Shown piece by piece: positions 1-10,600 of a stretch of 64,000 nucleotides of DNA. Position numbers and translations under genes: made by a program. This stretch comes from Leptospira langatensis (GTDB lineage Bacteria; Spirochaetota; Leptospiria; Leptospirales; Leptospiraceae), in the NCBI RefSeq assembly GCF_004770615.1, contig NZ_RQER01000004.1, positions 372,001 through 436,000 on the forward strand, read 5' to 3'. The notes under the pieces are model-generated. The model did no database searches, was not told the DNA's origin, and worked only from the letters and a program-made list of their open reading frames with translations. How positions within the stretch are numbered: position 1 is the stretch's first letter; each line of letters opens with the position of its first letter.

Positions 1-1176
1 CCGGATCACAGACTTCCTTCTTTCCAAGGAGGAGCTGTGGGTTTTCTTTCCTTCGGCGCAGTCCGTTATTATGAGAATATTCCGGACACGAAACCGGAAG
101 ACGAACCCGCTCCGGATGCATACTTTGCACTCTACGACGAGGTTTTGGTCGTGGATCATGTGGATCGTCTACTCAGGATCGTGGTCAACGCCAGACTTTC
201 CGAATTCGAAGATCCGAAAGCCTGCTACGAAGCTACATTAGAAAAAATTGATGCGATTGAAAAGGAACTGAGAGAAGGAGAACTCCCCGGCTGGGTTTCG
301 CATCCGCTCGAATCCAAAGAAAAACTGGAGTACGTTCCTAACATTCCGGACGAAGACTATAAAAAAGCGGTCCAGAAGGCGAAGGAGTACATTTATGCGG
401 GAGATATCTTCCAAGTAGTTCCTTCTAGAAAGCTGGAGTTCCGTCCAGGAGTTCCTCCCTTCCAAGTTTATCGAGGATTGAGAACGGTAAATCCAAGTCC
501 TTATATGTATTTCTTAAAGCTGGACGATATTTCTCTCGTAGGTTCTTCTCCCGAGATCATGGTCAAATGCAAGGATAGAAAGACCTACCTGAGACCGATC
601 GCCGGCACGAGGCCGAGAGGAGCCAATCCGGAAGCGGACAAACTCCTGGAGGAAAATCTTCTTTCGGATCCGAAGGAAATCGCAGAGCATATCATGCTCG
701 TGGACCTGGGCAGGAACGATCTAGGCAGGGTTTGCGAGGCAGGAAGCGTACGAGTGGAAGATTTCAAGATCATTGAGAAATATTCCCACGTTATGCATAT
801 TGTAAGCCAATGTTCCGGAGTGCTGAACGAAGACAAAAGCGTTTACGACCTTCTTCGTGCTACTCTTCCTGCGGGAACGGTTTCCGGCGCTCCTAAGATC
901 CGAGCCATGGAGATCATTGACGAGCTGGAGAGAACTCGAAGAGGGATCTACTCGGGAGCCCTGGGTTATATCTCTTATGCAGGCGATACGGATATGGCCA
1001 TTGTCATCCGCACTATTTCTTTTTACGGAGAGAAGGCGTTCGTGCAAGCGGGAGGAGGAGTGGTTTACGACTCTTCTCCGGAAGGCGAGTTAGAAGAGAC
1101 CAAGAATAAGATGGCAGCACTTCTCCGAGCGGTGGACTTCGCAAGAAACGGATTGAAGGGGGAATGGAACAGATGA
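1..1176 (+). CDS. trpE: Anthranilate synthase component I (5' end outside the window)
   Basis: Large subunit of anthranilate synthase, which converts chorismate plus ammonia (from TrpG) to anthranilate, the first committed step of tryptophan synthesis. The frame is open from base 1 and the first residues already match the family ([20 protein letters not shown]), so the true start lies upstream and the GTG at 37 is internal. Chorismate-binding motifs are all present: [73 protein letters not shown] and the C-terminal [15 protein letters not shown]. It overlaps trpG at its 3' end, which fits co-translation of the two subunits. The tryptophan feedback site near the N terminus is not in view. The IAGTRPRG and [10 protein letters not shown] signatures are shared with PabB and other chorismate enzymes, but the paired trpG favours TrpE. 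Confidence 0.95.
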   Translation, partial: PDHRLPSFQGGAVGFLSFGAVRYYENIPDTKPEDEPAPDAYFALYDEVLVVDHVDRLLRIVVNARLSEFEDPKACYEATLEKIDAIEKELREGELPGWVSHPLESKEKLEYVPNIPDEDYKKAVQKAKEYIYAGDIFQVVPSRKLEFRPGVPPFQVYRGLRTVNPSPYMYFLKLDDISLVGSSPEIMVKCKDRKTYLRPIAGTRPRGANPEADKLLEENLLSDPKEIAEHIMLVDLGRNDLGRVCEAGSVRVEDFKIIEKYSHVMHIVSQCSGVLNEDKSVYDLLRATLPAGTVSGAPKIRAMEIIDELERTRRGIYSGALGYISYAGDTDMAIVIRTISFYGEKAFVQAGGGVVYDSSPEGELEETKNKMAALLRAVDFARNGLKGEWNR

Positions 1177-1751
1177 TCCTCCTCATCGATAATTACGATT
1201 CTTTTACATACAATTTATTTCAGTATTTCAGCCAGATCGGAAATAAGGTGGAAGTTTTTCGCAACGATAAGATCGATCTGAATACTATCCAAGACTTAAA
1301 GCCGAAAGGGATCGTTCTGAGTCCGGGCCCAGGAAGACCGGAAGATTCCGGAGTCTGCCTTGACGTATTAAAAGAGCTAGCGGGCAAACTTCCCATATTC
1401 GGGGTTTGCTTGGGTCACCAAGCGATCGGCCTTGTATATGGAGGAAAGATCGTGAACGCCCCAAGTATCATGCACGGAAAAGTTAGCTTGATCGAACACG
1501 ACGGTAAGGATATATATAAGTCCTTGCCTTCTCCTTTCTTAGCGACCCGCTATCATTCTCTCGTGATCCAACCGGAAAGTCTTCCTGCGGAATTAGAAGT
1601 CGCTTCTAAGACCGAAGACGGTGTGATCATGGGAGTGCGCCATAGAACAAAGGCTCATCTTTACGGAGTCCAGTTCCATCCTGAATCCATTATGACCCAA
1701 AACGGATTGGAAATCGTAAGAAATTTCTCTCGGATCGTTGCAGAAGCCTAA
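1173..1751 (+). CDS. trpG: Anthranilate synthase component II (glutamine amidotransferase)
   Basis: Class I glutamine amidotransferase subunit that releases ammonia from glutamine for TrpE. It starts with the classical [15 protein letters not shown] sequence. The nucleophile is Cys79 in [10 protein letters not shown], the oxyanion region is [12 protein letters not shown], and the catalytic His-Glu pair lies in FHPES near the C terminus. I chose ATG 1173 because it overlaps the trpE stop as ATGA and lies 9 bases after a GGGGGA ribosome-binding site; the alternative ATG at 1164 almost touches that site. Length (192 residues) is normal. The same family includes PabA, and one amphibolic subunit may serve both enzymes in organisms with a single copy, which cannot be judged from this window. 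Confidence 0.94.
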   Translation: MILLIDNYDSFTYNLFQYFSQIGNKVEVFRNDKIDLNTIQDLKPKGIVLSPGPGRPEDSGVCLDVLKELAGKLPIFGVCLGHQAIGLVYGGKIVNAPSIMHGKVSLIEHDGKDIYKSLPSPFLATRYHSLVIQPESLPAELEVASKTEDGVIMGVRHRTKAHLYGVQFHPESIMTQNGLEIVRNFSRIVAEA

Positions 1752-1755
1752 ACTG

Positions 1756-3663
1756 ATGAAGATCTTCTTCCGTTTAATGTCTTATTCCGTACGCTATAAG
1801 TACAGATTCTCTTTGGGTATCGTATTTGCTCTTCTAACTGCGGTCCTAAACGCAGTCTCCTTGACCTCGATCATTCCTCTTTTCGATACAATGGCTGCGG
1901 ATCCGAATACCAGATTTCAATTCGAATTCACTGCGGCGGAACAAGAGATCATTACAAAAGAAGAATCGAATATAGGGATCCGCCTGAATCCTCTGGAAAG
2001 AGCAAAGAAAGTATTAATCGATCTGAAGAGATGGTCCAACGGCAGGACAAAATACATGGAACCCAAGCAAGTGGTTTGGGCAGTCTGTCTTTTTATTCTT
2101 CCTTTGTATGGGTTAAGGCTTCTGGCCTATCTTGCCTCAGTGTTCTGTTTGGCCACGGCGGGCTATTGGGCCGTTCGGGACATTCGACAGGAATTATTCG
2201 AGAAGAACCAGATGCTCCCTCTCACCTACTTCTTTAAGGAGAAGACGGGGCTTTTGATGAGTAGGATCATCAACGATGTAGAAGTGGTGGCGGCAGTCAT
2301 CTCTTCGAATTTCAGGGATGCGACCATCAACTTCTTCTATGTGATCACTCACCTGCTAGTATTACTTTATTTGAATACGGAACTTCTACTTATCGCCTGC
2401 GGGACTGTGCCTTTGATCATTCTTCCGGTAACCTTGTTTACTAAAAAGATCACTAAGTCCACAGAAAGATTACAGGAGAAGATGGCGGATCTGAACGCAA
2501 ATCTGCAAGAGATGATCTCCGGGATCAAAGTGATCCGAGTATTCCATACGGAAAAACTCGAAAAGGAAAAGTTCCAAAAGATCAACCAAACAGTCTATCG
2601 TAGGAATTTCAAGGGCCAATACTATCTGCAGATCGCTCCTAGTCTAGTAGAGCTAACTTCTTCTCTAGTTGTGCTTGGCTTCTTCGCATTAGGTGCAAAA
2701 TTCATTTTGGCCGGAAATGTGGACTCTCCATTCACAGTCGGTCAGTTCATGGTATTCCTGCTCACTCTTCTTTTCCTTCTTCGCCCTCTCACCCAACTTT
2801 CTCAGATGGTAGGCAAGGTCTCTCAATCAATCATCGCAGGAAGAAGGATCTTCGAGATCATAGATTTGGAAACGGAAGATCACAGCGAAGAAGAGAAACT
2901 GAAATCCTTTAAACTCTCCGAATCCATCGCATTCCGGAATATCAGCTTCGCGTATCCTGGGACGAGTTCCGAAGTGTTGAAAGATATCAATTTGGATGTA
3001 AAGATCGGAGAGACTGTCGCTATTGTTGGCGCCAGTGGTTGTGGTAAGTCCACTCTGATGGACTTAATTCCCCGCTTCTTCGATCCAAATAACGGCTCTA
3101 TCGAATTCGATGGTAAGAATATTAAGGATTTCTCACTTGCGGATCTTCGTAAAAAGATAGGGATCGTAACCCAGGACATTTTCCTATTTCACGGCAAGGT
3201 CTCTGACAATATCGCTTACGGTAAACCGGATGCGAATCGAAAGGATGTGATCCGCGCCGCGCGTCTCGCTCACGCACACGATTTTATCAAACAGATGGAC
3301 AATGGATACGATAGTATCCTTGGAGTCCGAGGATTGAATCTCTCCGGTGGACAAAGACAACGCTTAGTGATCGCAAGAGCGTTACTGCGGGATCCGGAGA
3401 TCATGATCTTGGACGAAGCGACTTCTGCCCTGGATGCCGAATCCGAAAGATTGGTCAGCGACGCTTTTAGAAGATTATTCGCGAATCGCACTACCTTTGT
3501 GATCGCTCACAGACTTTCTACTATTAAAGACATTCCTAGGATCCTTGTCATGGACAACGGAAGGATCATCGAAGAAGGAAACCACACTTCCCTCATGGAA
3601 AAGAACGGGATCTATCGTAAATTAACCGACAACCAATATGCCGGAGCTGGAATACTACCTTGA
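1756..3663 (+). CDS. ABC exporter, fused permease and ATPase, MsbA-like
   Basis: Half-transporter of the lipid/multidrug exporter type, predicted in the inner membrane as a homodimer. An N-terminal transmembrane domain (about residues 1-345) is followed by an ATPase domain with Walker [10 protein letters not shown] (about 425), signature LSGGQRQR (about 527), Walker [13 protein letters not shown] and H-loop VIAHRLSTI. An unusually long hydrophilic stretch of about 65 residues separates the first two membrane helices (around residues 40-115), where MsbA has only a short loop. ATG 1756 is preferred; a TTG 18 bases upstream would overlap trpG. It lies 4 bases after trpG and its last codons overlap the next gene, so it belongs to the trp transcript. 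The substrate is not identifiable; a lipid or lipid-A precursor is only a family-based guess. Confidence 0.88.
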   Translation: MKIFFRLMSYSVRYKYRFSLGIVFALLTAVLNAVSLTSIIPLFDTMAADPNTRFQFEFTAAEQEIITKEESNIGIRLNPLERAKKVLIDLKRWSNGRTKYMEPKQVVWAVCLFILPLYGLRLLAYLASVFCLATAGYWAVRDIRQELFEKNQMLPLTYFFKEKTGLLMSRIINDVEVVAAVISSNFRDATINFFYVITHLLVLLYLNTELLLIACGTVPLIILPVTLFTKKITKSTERLQEKMADLNANLQEMISGIKVIRVFHTEKLEKEKFQKINQTVYRRNFKGQYYLQIAPSLVELTSSLVVLGFFALGAKFILAGNVDSPFTVGQFMVFLLTLLFLLRPLTQLSQMVGKVSQSIIAGRRIFEIIDLETEDHSEEEKLKSFKLSESIAFRNISFAYPGTSSEVLKDINLDVKIGETVAIVGASGCGKSTLMDLIPRFFDPNNGSIEFDGKNIKDFSLADLRKKIGIVTQDIFLFHGKVSDNIAYGKPDANRKDVIRAARLAHAHDFIKQMDNGYDSILGVRGLNLSGGQRQRLVIARALLRDPEIMILDEATSALDAESERLVSDAFRRLFANRTTFVIAHRLSTIKDIPRILVMDNGRIIEEGNHTSLMEKNGIYRKLTDNQYAGAGILP

Positions 3664-4079
3664 AGCCACTCGTACTGATCGTAGACGATAATGATCGTTA
3701 TGCAAATAATCTACAGGCCTATCTAACCAAGATCGGTTGTGAGACGATTCGCGCTTTAGATGCCGCACAAGGTTGGGAATTCTATCTTGCGAATAAATCC
3801 AAACTGAAAGCGGTCATCACGGATATCACCATGGAAACCCAAACCTCAGGCCTTTGGATGATCCGAAAGATCCATAAGGATGGATACGCGGGTATCAAAG
3901 TGATCGCGACCACCGGTTTCGACGTGGGCGGCGTCATGGCGATCAGCAGATATCTTCTGCCTTGGTTTGCGGGAATAGAATATATGGTACCCAAGGTGCC
4001 TTTAAAGAAGGGAGAAGTCCTCATGCTTCCCACTACGATCCCTTCTACTTCTTTCGAAGAAAAGATCAAAAACTCTTAA
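3660..4079 (+). CDS. Single-domain response regulator (CheY-like receiver)
   Basis: Stand-alone receiver domain of 139 residues without a DNA-binding output. Conserved phosphotransfer residues are visible: the acidic pair Asp9-Asp10 (LIVDDND), the phospho-acceptor Asp55 (AVITDITME), Thr84/Thr85 (IATTGF) and Lys112 (VPKVP). It starts at TTG 3660, overlapping the TGA of the ABC exporter as TTGA, so translation is probably coupled. The segment between Thr84 and Lys112 is longer than in CheY. No histidine kinase is adjacent; the nearest one (25804-26898) is far away and on the other strand. Its presence behind trpEG and an exporter is unexplained; it could modulate another protein by binding. Confidence 0.82.
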   Translation: MKPLVLIVDDNDRYANNLQAYLTKIGCETIRALDAAQGWEFYLANKSKLKAVITDITMETQTSGLWMIRKIHKDGYAGIKVIATTGFDVGGVMAISRYLLPWFAGIEYMVPKVPLKKGEVLMLPTTIPSTSFEEKIKNS

Positions 4080-4366
4080 TCATCCTATTTCTTGGATCTA
4101 TACCGATCTTCGGTCGAATATTCGGCTACACGGATAGATCCATTCCTTCCCATACATAAGATCCTATTATTCTACTTCAATTTCCGGGATTGAACTGAGT
4201 ATTCGAGCCCCAATTTTACATAGATTTCCTCTCATCCGTTGCGCAAAAAATCCAGGCATATTAATAAATCTTAAAGTAATTCCGCACTCAAACTTAGCCG
4301 TTTCGTTCAAATCGAAACGAAGTAAACCGATCCAAAAGAATATAAGATAGAAAAATAATGAACGTT

Positions 4367-4392
4367 TGTTAACTAACATAAGTTAGTTAACA
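4367..4392. promoter_or_regulatory. Perfect palindrome, probable regulator-binding site 1
   Basis: Perfect inverted repeat: arm TGTTAACTAAC (4367-4377), spacer ATAA, arm GTTAGTTAACA (4382-4392). Two 11-base arms with a short spacer are typical of operators bound by TetR-family dimers. It lies about 230 bases before the FAS I start. Regulation of the FAS operon is inference from position; the cognate protein is not identified. Confidence 0.72.
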
Positions 4393-4393
4393 G

Positions 4394-4425
4394 TTTTAAT
4401 TAACTTTCGTTAGTTAGTATAGAAT
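4394..4425 (+). promoter_or_regulatory. Second, imperfect operator copy running into a possible -10 element
   Basis: Bases 4394-4419 repeat the architecture of the upstream palindrome: left arm TTTTAATTAAC (9 of 11 identical), spacer TTTC, right arm GTTAGTTAGTA (9 of 11 identical). Its centre lies 27 bases from that of the first copy. Immediately downstream is TAGAAT (4420-4425), a good -10 hexamer; no convincing -35 hexamer is visible in the expected place. If this promoter is used, the operator occupies the polymerase site and the leader would be about 190 bases. Confidence 0.55.
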
Positions 4426-4619
4426 ATATGCAGTTATATTATAAATTAGGAAAATAGTTTAACTGTAGCATCTGTTATACTTGGCGAACCATTGTTCATG
4501 ATCCTTCATTTTCCATTTTGTTTGCATAAAAAATTTTTTTCTTGAAATCAAAACGTTAAACTCTCCGAGTAAAAGTGAAATAACAATAATCGAAAATTTT
4601 ATGATGGAAGGCATAACAA

Positions 4620-7600
4620 ATGAAAGCGAATTATTCAAGCGAGCCTGTATCTCAAGAACAAGCGTCTCCTATCTTTAAACATCTCTCCGAACAAGAAGTA
4701 AAAACATATATAGTATTCGGAGGACAAGGCACCGATCCAATGCCTGAGCTTCGCTCCTTCTATGAAGAAGGTCCATCCAACTCCGAGTATTGGGAGATCG
4801 TATTCGCTTCTATCGAAGAAGTGCTCAAGACATTGCCTAAAGAAAAGATGATGGATTGTTTTCCGAACGGATTCAATCTGAAAGAATGGTTGCTCGCTTC
4901 GGAAACCACGCCCGACGCATCGGTTCTTAAGAATTGCTGTTATAGCATTCCTCTCATATTCATCACACAAGCTTCTAGTTTATTTAGAATACTGAAAGAA
5001 GGATCCGAATGGGATTCCTTCTATTCATCAGCTAACGGGATCTTCGGACATTCCCAAGGGATCTATTCCGGTTTACTTTTATCCTCTTCTCCGAACAAGA
5101 CCCTGTTCCTAAAAAACCTTTCTTTGATCCTAAAGAACCTGCTTTATCTAGGGATCCGGTCCCAAGAGGAATTTCCTTTCTTAGAATTGGATCTAACATA
5201 CAAGAAATTCCTAAAGCCTGACGAAGTCGCTTCTCCTATGGCGGCTCTTCGGCTCGAAGACGATCGCATCGTTCTAGAAGAATTAGAAAAATTTAATTCA
5301 GGAAAGAGCGCCGAGGATATGATCAATCTGGGATTGAAGAACGGCCCTAAGGCGAGAGTATTTTGCGGCTCTCCGGAAAGCCTTTTAGAATTCAGAAGTA
5401 TTCTTTCCGGTTTAAGCCTTCCGGGTTTGGACACTTGGACCTTCTTAAAAGTCTCTTCTCCTTTTCACAGTCCTTTGCTCAGAAGAGTTCCCGTTCTAAC
5501 GGAAGCTGATTTCAAAAAGATCGGTTTTCAGCCGCAAGGAGAAGACTTAAGGATCCCTCTTTTCGATACAAGAGACGGAAGGGATCTAAGATCGGAAAGG
5601 GATCTGGCCCTGTCCTTCGCGAGGATGACATTTGCGGAGACCTTGGATTGGGACGTTTGTTTGAGAGAAATGAGAGAAGAAGGATCCAAAGTCCTTTTGA
5701 TCTCCTTCGGCCCGGGAACAGATGCAGAGAAACTCTGCATTCCGAGTATCAAAGGAAAATCCTTTCTCGTCAGAAATCTAAGCAAGTCCGATTCTTGGCG
5801 TCATTTTAAAAAGGAAACTAGTTTAAATTTTCCTAAACCTTGGAAGGAATTCGCTCCCGAGTTAGTTACATTACCGGACGGACGAGAATTCTTAAAGAAC
5901 GGTTATACTGTTTGGAGCGGGAAGCCTCCCATATTCGGAGGAGGAATGACTCCTTCTACCGTTGAGCCTGGGATCGTGATTGCCGCCTCTAAAGAAGGAT
6001 ATCTGGTAGAATGGGCCGGGGGCGGTCAGGTCACGGAAGAGCTCTTTAGAAAGAGAATGGATGTCTTTCGCAAGGAACTCCCACAAGGAGTGGGGATCGT
6101 AATCAACCTTCTCTACTTGGACGCTTATTTATGGAATTTGCAAGTTCCTCTGGTGAAGAAATTGAAATCGGAAGGAGCGCCGATCGAAGGAGTAACCATC
6201 TCCGCAGGAATCCCTGACACGGACGAAGCGATCAAGATCCTAAAAGACTTCGAAGCTCACGGGATCTGGTTGAACTCTTTTAAACCGGGAACACAAAAGC
6301 AGATCCGACAAGTCATCTCTATCGCGAACCTGATCCCAGATTCAAAAATCCTAATGCAGATCGAAGGCGGAGCAGCAGGCGGTCACCATAGTTGGGAAGA
6401 TCTAGAGGAATTGGTCCGCGCTTGCTACTCGGAGATCCGAGATTGCAAAAATCTGATCTTAGCCGTAGGAGGTGGGATCGGAGAACCGGGCGAGGCAAGT
6501 TCTTGGTTGTCCGGAACCTGGGCAGGAACGAACCCTATGCCGGTGGACGCAGTCTTCCTAGGAACAAGATTGATGGCTGCGAAAGAATGCGCCACTTCCG
6601 AAAAGATCAAAGAAACTCTGGTCCAACTTTCGGGAGCCTCTCATTGGAAGAACACACAAGATGGTAAGAATGTAGGCGGAGTCATCTCCGGAAGATCCGG
6701 TCTAGGCGCGGATATTTATTATGCAGAGAACACTTGGACAAAATTATCCTCTCGCGCAGAAGAACTTACGAAAGGAAAGGAATCCGAAGAGGCTAGAAAA
6801 GCGGTACTTTCCAAAAAAGAAGAGTTAGTCGCTCTTATCGACTCCACTGCCAAACCGTATTTTGGGGACTTGGAAAGAATGAGCTATACTGAAATTCTTT
6901 CGAGATATCTGGAATTGACCTGCCCAGGAGAGAGACTTGTTTCTCCCGAAGGGAATTGGCCCGATCATCCTTTTATAGATAAAAGCTTCCGAACAAGATT
7001 TAAGGAGCTAGTCCATAGATTCGAGGGAAGAATATCAATTTCTTCGAATGGAGATTCGATTGTAAATAAGGTGGATCTTATTTCGGACCCGAAGGAATTC
7101 TTAAGGGAATGGTCTTTGGCGTATCCGGAAGGAAGTAATGTATTCATTCTTCCGGAGGATAAGATCTTTTTCTTGGATGTTTGCAAACGTCCAGGCAAGC
7201 CGGTGAACTTTATTCCCGTTATCGACGAAGACTTAGTGAAATGGATCCGTTCCGATTCTCTTTGGTATTCTCATTGTGTGGGGATCGATCCGAATTCCTG
7301 CGCTTGGATCCCAGGGCCCAAAGCAATATCAGGAATTCGTAAAGCGAACGAACCGGTTGCTTCTATACTAAAGGAATTCTTAGAAAAGAATTTCGAAGGA
7401 AAAAACCCGAAGAAGATCACTTGGTCCGAACTATTCGAAGGTCCAGGGAACGGAATCCGATTTAGTAAGGAACAACTCGGCTCTAACTCGATCTCCATCC
7501 AAGAAAATTCTGACCTAGAATTGAACGCGTGGGTTCTCCAGCTTTCAGAACTCGGACAAGGATTTCTTTCCGGTTTATTAAGATCCCCAAGAATCGGGAA

Positions 7601-10600
7601 TTCTATCTCCGATCTAAGATCCTTTTTCGAACCCCGGATCGGTCGAGAATTCTCTTGGGAAACAAGTAACTCTGGAGAGTTGATCCTTCTTCAGATCTTA
7701 GAAGAGAAAAACAAGAAGGTAGAACTCAAACTATTAGAAAAGGACTCCGCAGAACTTACTGTCTTTTTCTTAAATCCCAAAAATCAAACTTGGGTCCCAT
7801 TCAAAAGGCATTTCCATTCGGGAAAAAGACCGGGCTCCCTCTTCGAAGAAGATATCGAATTCAGAGAAAGATCCATCCAGGAACTCTATCTCAAAGTTTG
7901 GGAGCTGGAACGACAGATCGTCCCTGGCCCGAACGGAAGATCGGCGGAGGTCTTAGAGTCAGAGATCATATTAGAAAAAGAAGATATTCTGAATTTCAGA
8001 AAGGCAGTGGGCGAACTCAGAAGATCCGATCTGAAATCCGAACCGAACCCTCCGATCAGTATGAGTACTGCTTTCGCATGGAAGGTTTTACTTTCCCCTC
8101 TTTTCAACTTAGAAAATAGGAATCTATTCAAACTACTCCACCTTTCTCAGTCCTTCCAATGGGAGAAGGAAATGATCTCTGTAAAACCGGGAGACCGCTT
8201 GATCTCTCAGGCAAAGCTAGTTCGAGTAAGAAAATTAGGTGCCGGGCAAGAGATCCTGATCCAAGGACAGATCTTCCGATCCGGGGTGAAGGTTTGCTCC
8301 TTCCAAACTGGATTCTTGATCCGAGAGGCTCTTAATCAATTCAAGGAATTCGATTCTATTTCTCTAGAAAGGATCATCCTTCTGAAGTCGGAACCCGAGA
8401 TCCTTGCCTTGCTGTCTTTGCCTTGGATCAAAAAGGAAGATCCTTCTTCTCTGCAAGTAGGCACTAGATTAAGATTCGTTTCTTCCCATCGATTAGTTCA
8501 ACCTTCCGGATCCGGAATGGAGAAGACTGTCGTTACAGGTAAAATAGAGATCTTACATGCGAATACTTCTTATCCTTGGGGAAGCTTCGAGTTAGAAGAA
8601 GACCTTGCAATAGGAGCTCCTACTGCCCTGGATCGATTCTTCTCCGTATATTCGGATGCGGATCCGGAGATCCAACTCTCCAAGCAATATCGCGTCTTTT
8701 CTCAGACCTTCTTTGCACCATCCGATATGTCTGAATATTCCGCCGCATCGGGAGATACGAACCCGATCCATACGGACATCGATTTTGCAAAGTATGCAGG
8801 CTGGAAGGATAGGATCGTTCATGGTCTTTGGACTTCTTCCAGAGTAATTAAACAAATCGTAATAGATATTTGCAATGGGGATCCAAGCCGTCTTCTATCT
8901 TTCGAAGAGAACTTCCAAGCTCCGGTATATTTGGGAGAAGAGTTGCTAGTAGAAGCAATCCACACTTCTCAAAAGAACGGAAATCAGATCTTAAGCATTA
9001 ACTTAACCAACAGAAACGGAGAAGTGAAGCTAAACGGAAAGGCTATCGTTTCCACTCTAAGGACCGGCTATGTATTCACAGGCCAAGGTTCTCAATCCCA
9101 AGGTATGGGAATGAAACTGAGGGATGAGTTTGCAGAGGCTAGAAAGATCTGGCAAAGAGCCGAAAGCACTACTCAAGACGAATTGGGTTTCTCTCTTCTG
9201 AAGATCGTCCAAGATAACCCTACGTCTCTCAAAGTAGGAAATAAGATCTGGAACCATCCGAAAGGAGTACTGCATCTCACTCAGTTTACTCAAGTTGCGT
9301 TAGTCACCAAATCCATGGCAGATTGGGAGATCCTGAAAGAAAGAGGATTCCTGATCGAGGACGCTCCTTTCGCGGGACATTCCTTGGGGGAATTCTCCGC
9401 CTTGTCCGCAAGAGGATTCTTGGGATTCGAAAATGTGATCCGGATCGTTTATGGCCGGGGACTCACCATGCAAGGCCTGGTCCCAAGAGATGCGGAAGGC
9501 AGAAGCCCATACGGCATGAGCGTAGTATTAGGAAATCGTCATGTAGGCTTGGACGAAGAGACCATATTAAGGGTCGTCTCCGAAGTGAAAGAGGAGACAG
9601 GACTTCCTCTGGAAGTAGTGAACCTGAATATTAGGGATAAGCAATATTCAGTGACTGGGGACCTGAAGGCACTTTCCCAAATGGAGAACCGATTCAAGGA
9701 ACTCGTGAGAGGTAAGAAAACGACGATCCGATTAGAAGGGATAGATGTTCCGTTCCACTCTCGCGTTTTGGTGAACGGTGTCTCCGATTTCAGAAAGACA
9801 TTGGTACAGAATATCCCTGATTCTATTTCCAGATTCGAAGAGTTGGACGGAAAGTATATCCCGAACCTGGTAGCAAAACCATTCTCTATTCGGAAAGACT
9901 TCATCCAACATACGTTTGAGATTTGCGGAAGTCCGATCCTAGGAGATATCCTTTCCGGAAAGTCCGGCTCTCTCTCGGAACAAGATCTAAGAAGAACACT
10001 TCTCATCGAGCTATTGGCATATCAATTCGCAATGCCGGTACAATGGATCAAGACCCAGGATGTATTCTTCCAGGATTTGAATGTCAAGAGACTCATTGAT
10101 ATAGGTGCCAGAGGGGACCTCGCTGGAATGTCCAGACAAACCCTAAGGGATCTTCCGGATCAATCTTCTTATGAGATACTGCATATAGAAGAAAATCGTA
10201 ATATTGTTCTATCCGAGCTGGAGGATTGCGAACCTGGTGCCTTCTTAAAGATAGAAGAAGTCCCTCACGTCGAGGAAGCGGTAGGAGCTCCTACAATCCA
10301 AACTACAATTGCCGCTCCAAACAAAGCTGTAATTGTAGAAGAGACCAGAGAAGCCGGCGTCAGCGGTGGCGACGAAGACTCAGTCATCTTAACAAAAAAA
10401 GAAGCGTTGCTCACCCTTCTCTCCTTGAAGGCGGGAATGCGTGCGGATGAGATCTCGGATGAAGAGAATATAGACTCTCTCTTCGGAGGAAATTCTTCCA
10501 AGAGAAACCAAGTCATGGCGGATCTGGGAGCGGAGTTCAAGACTCCAAGCTTGGATGGAGCTCATGAAAAATCACTGAAGGACCTCGCTAAACTTTTAGA

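Larger units (their letters stand above)
4080..4619 (+). promoter_or_regulatory. AT-rich 540-base control region upstream of the FAS I operon
   Basis: No convincing gene lies here. The stretch is clearly richer in A and T than its flanks, especially from about 4260 to 4600. It contains two tandem palindromic elements (listed separately), a minor inverted repeat with arms CGTTTCG and CGAAACG (4299-4319), and a poly-A/poly-T stretch near 4527-4540. A GGAAGG ribosome-binding site (4606-4611) sits 8 bases before the FAS start. No strong intrinsic terminator for the upstream trp/ABC/regulator operon is evident, so read-through is possible. Confidence 0.7.

Noticed and set aside
4299..4319. Inverted repeat CGTTTCG/CGAAACG as an operator
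   Set aside because: Seven-base arms in AT-rich DNA can occur by chance and no second copy was found.
4167..4379. 70-codon frame on the - strand in the FAS control region
   Set aside because: Its start codon falls inside the perfect palindrome, no ribosome-binding site is present, and the product looks random.
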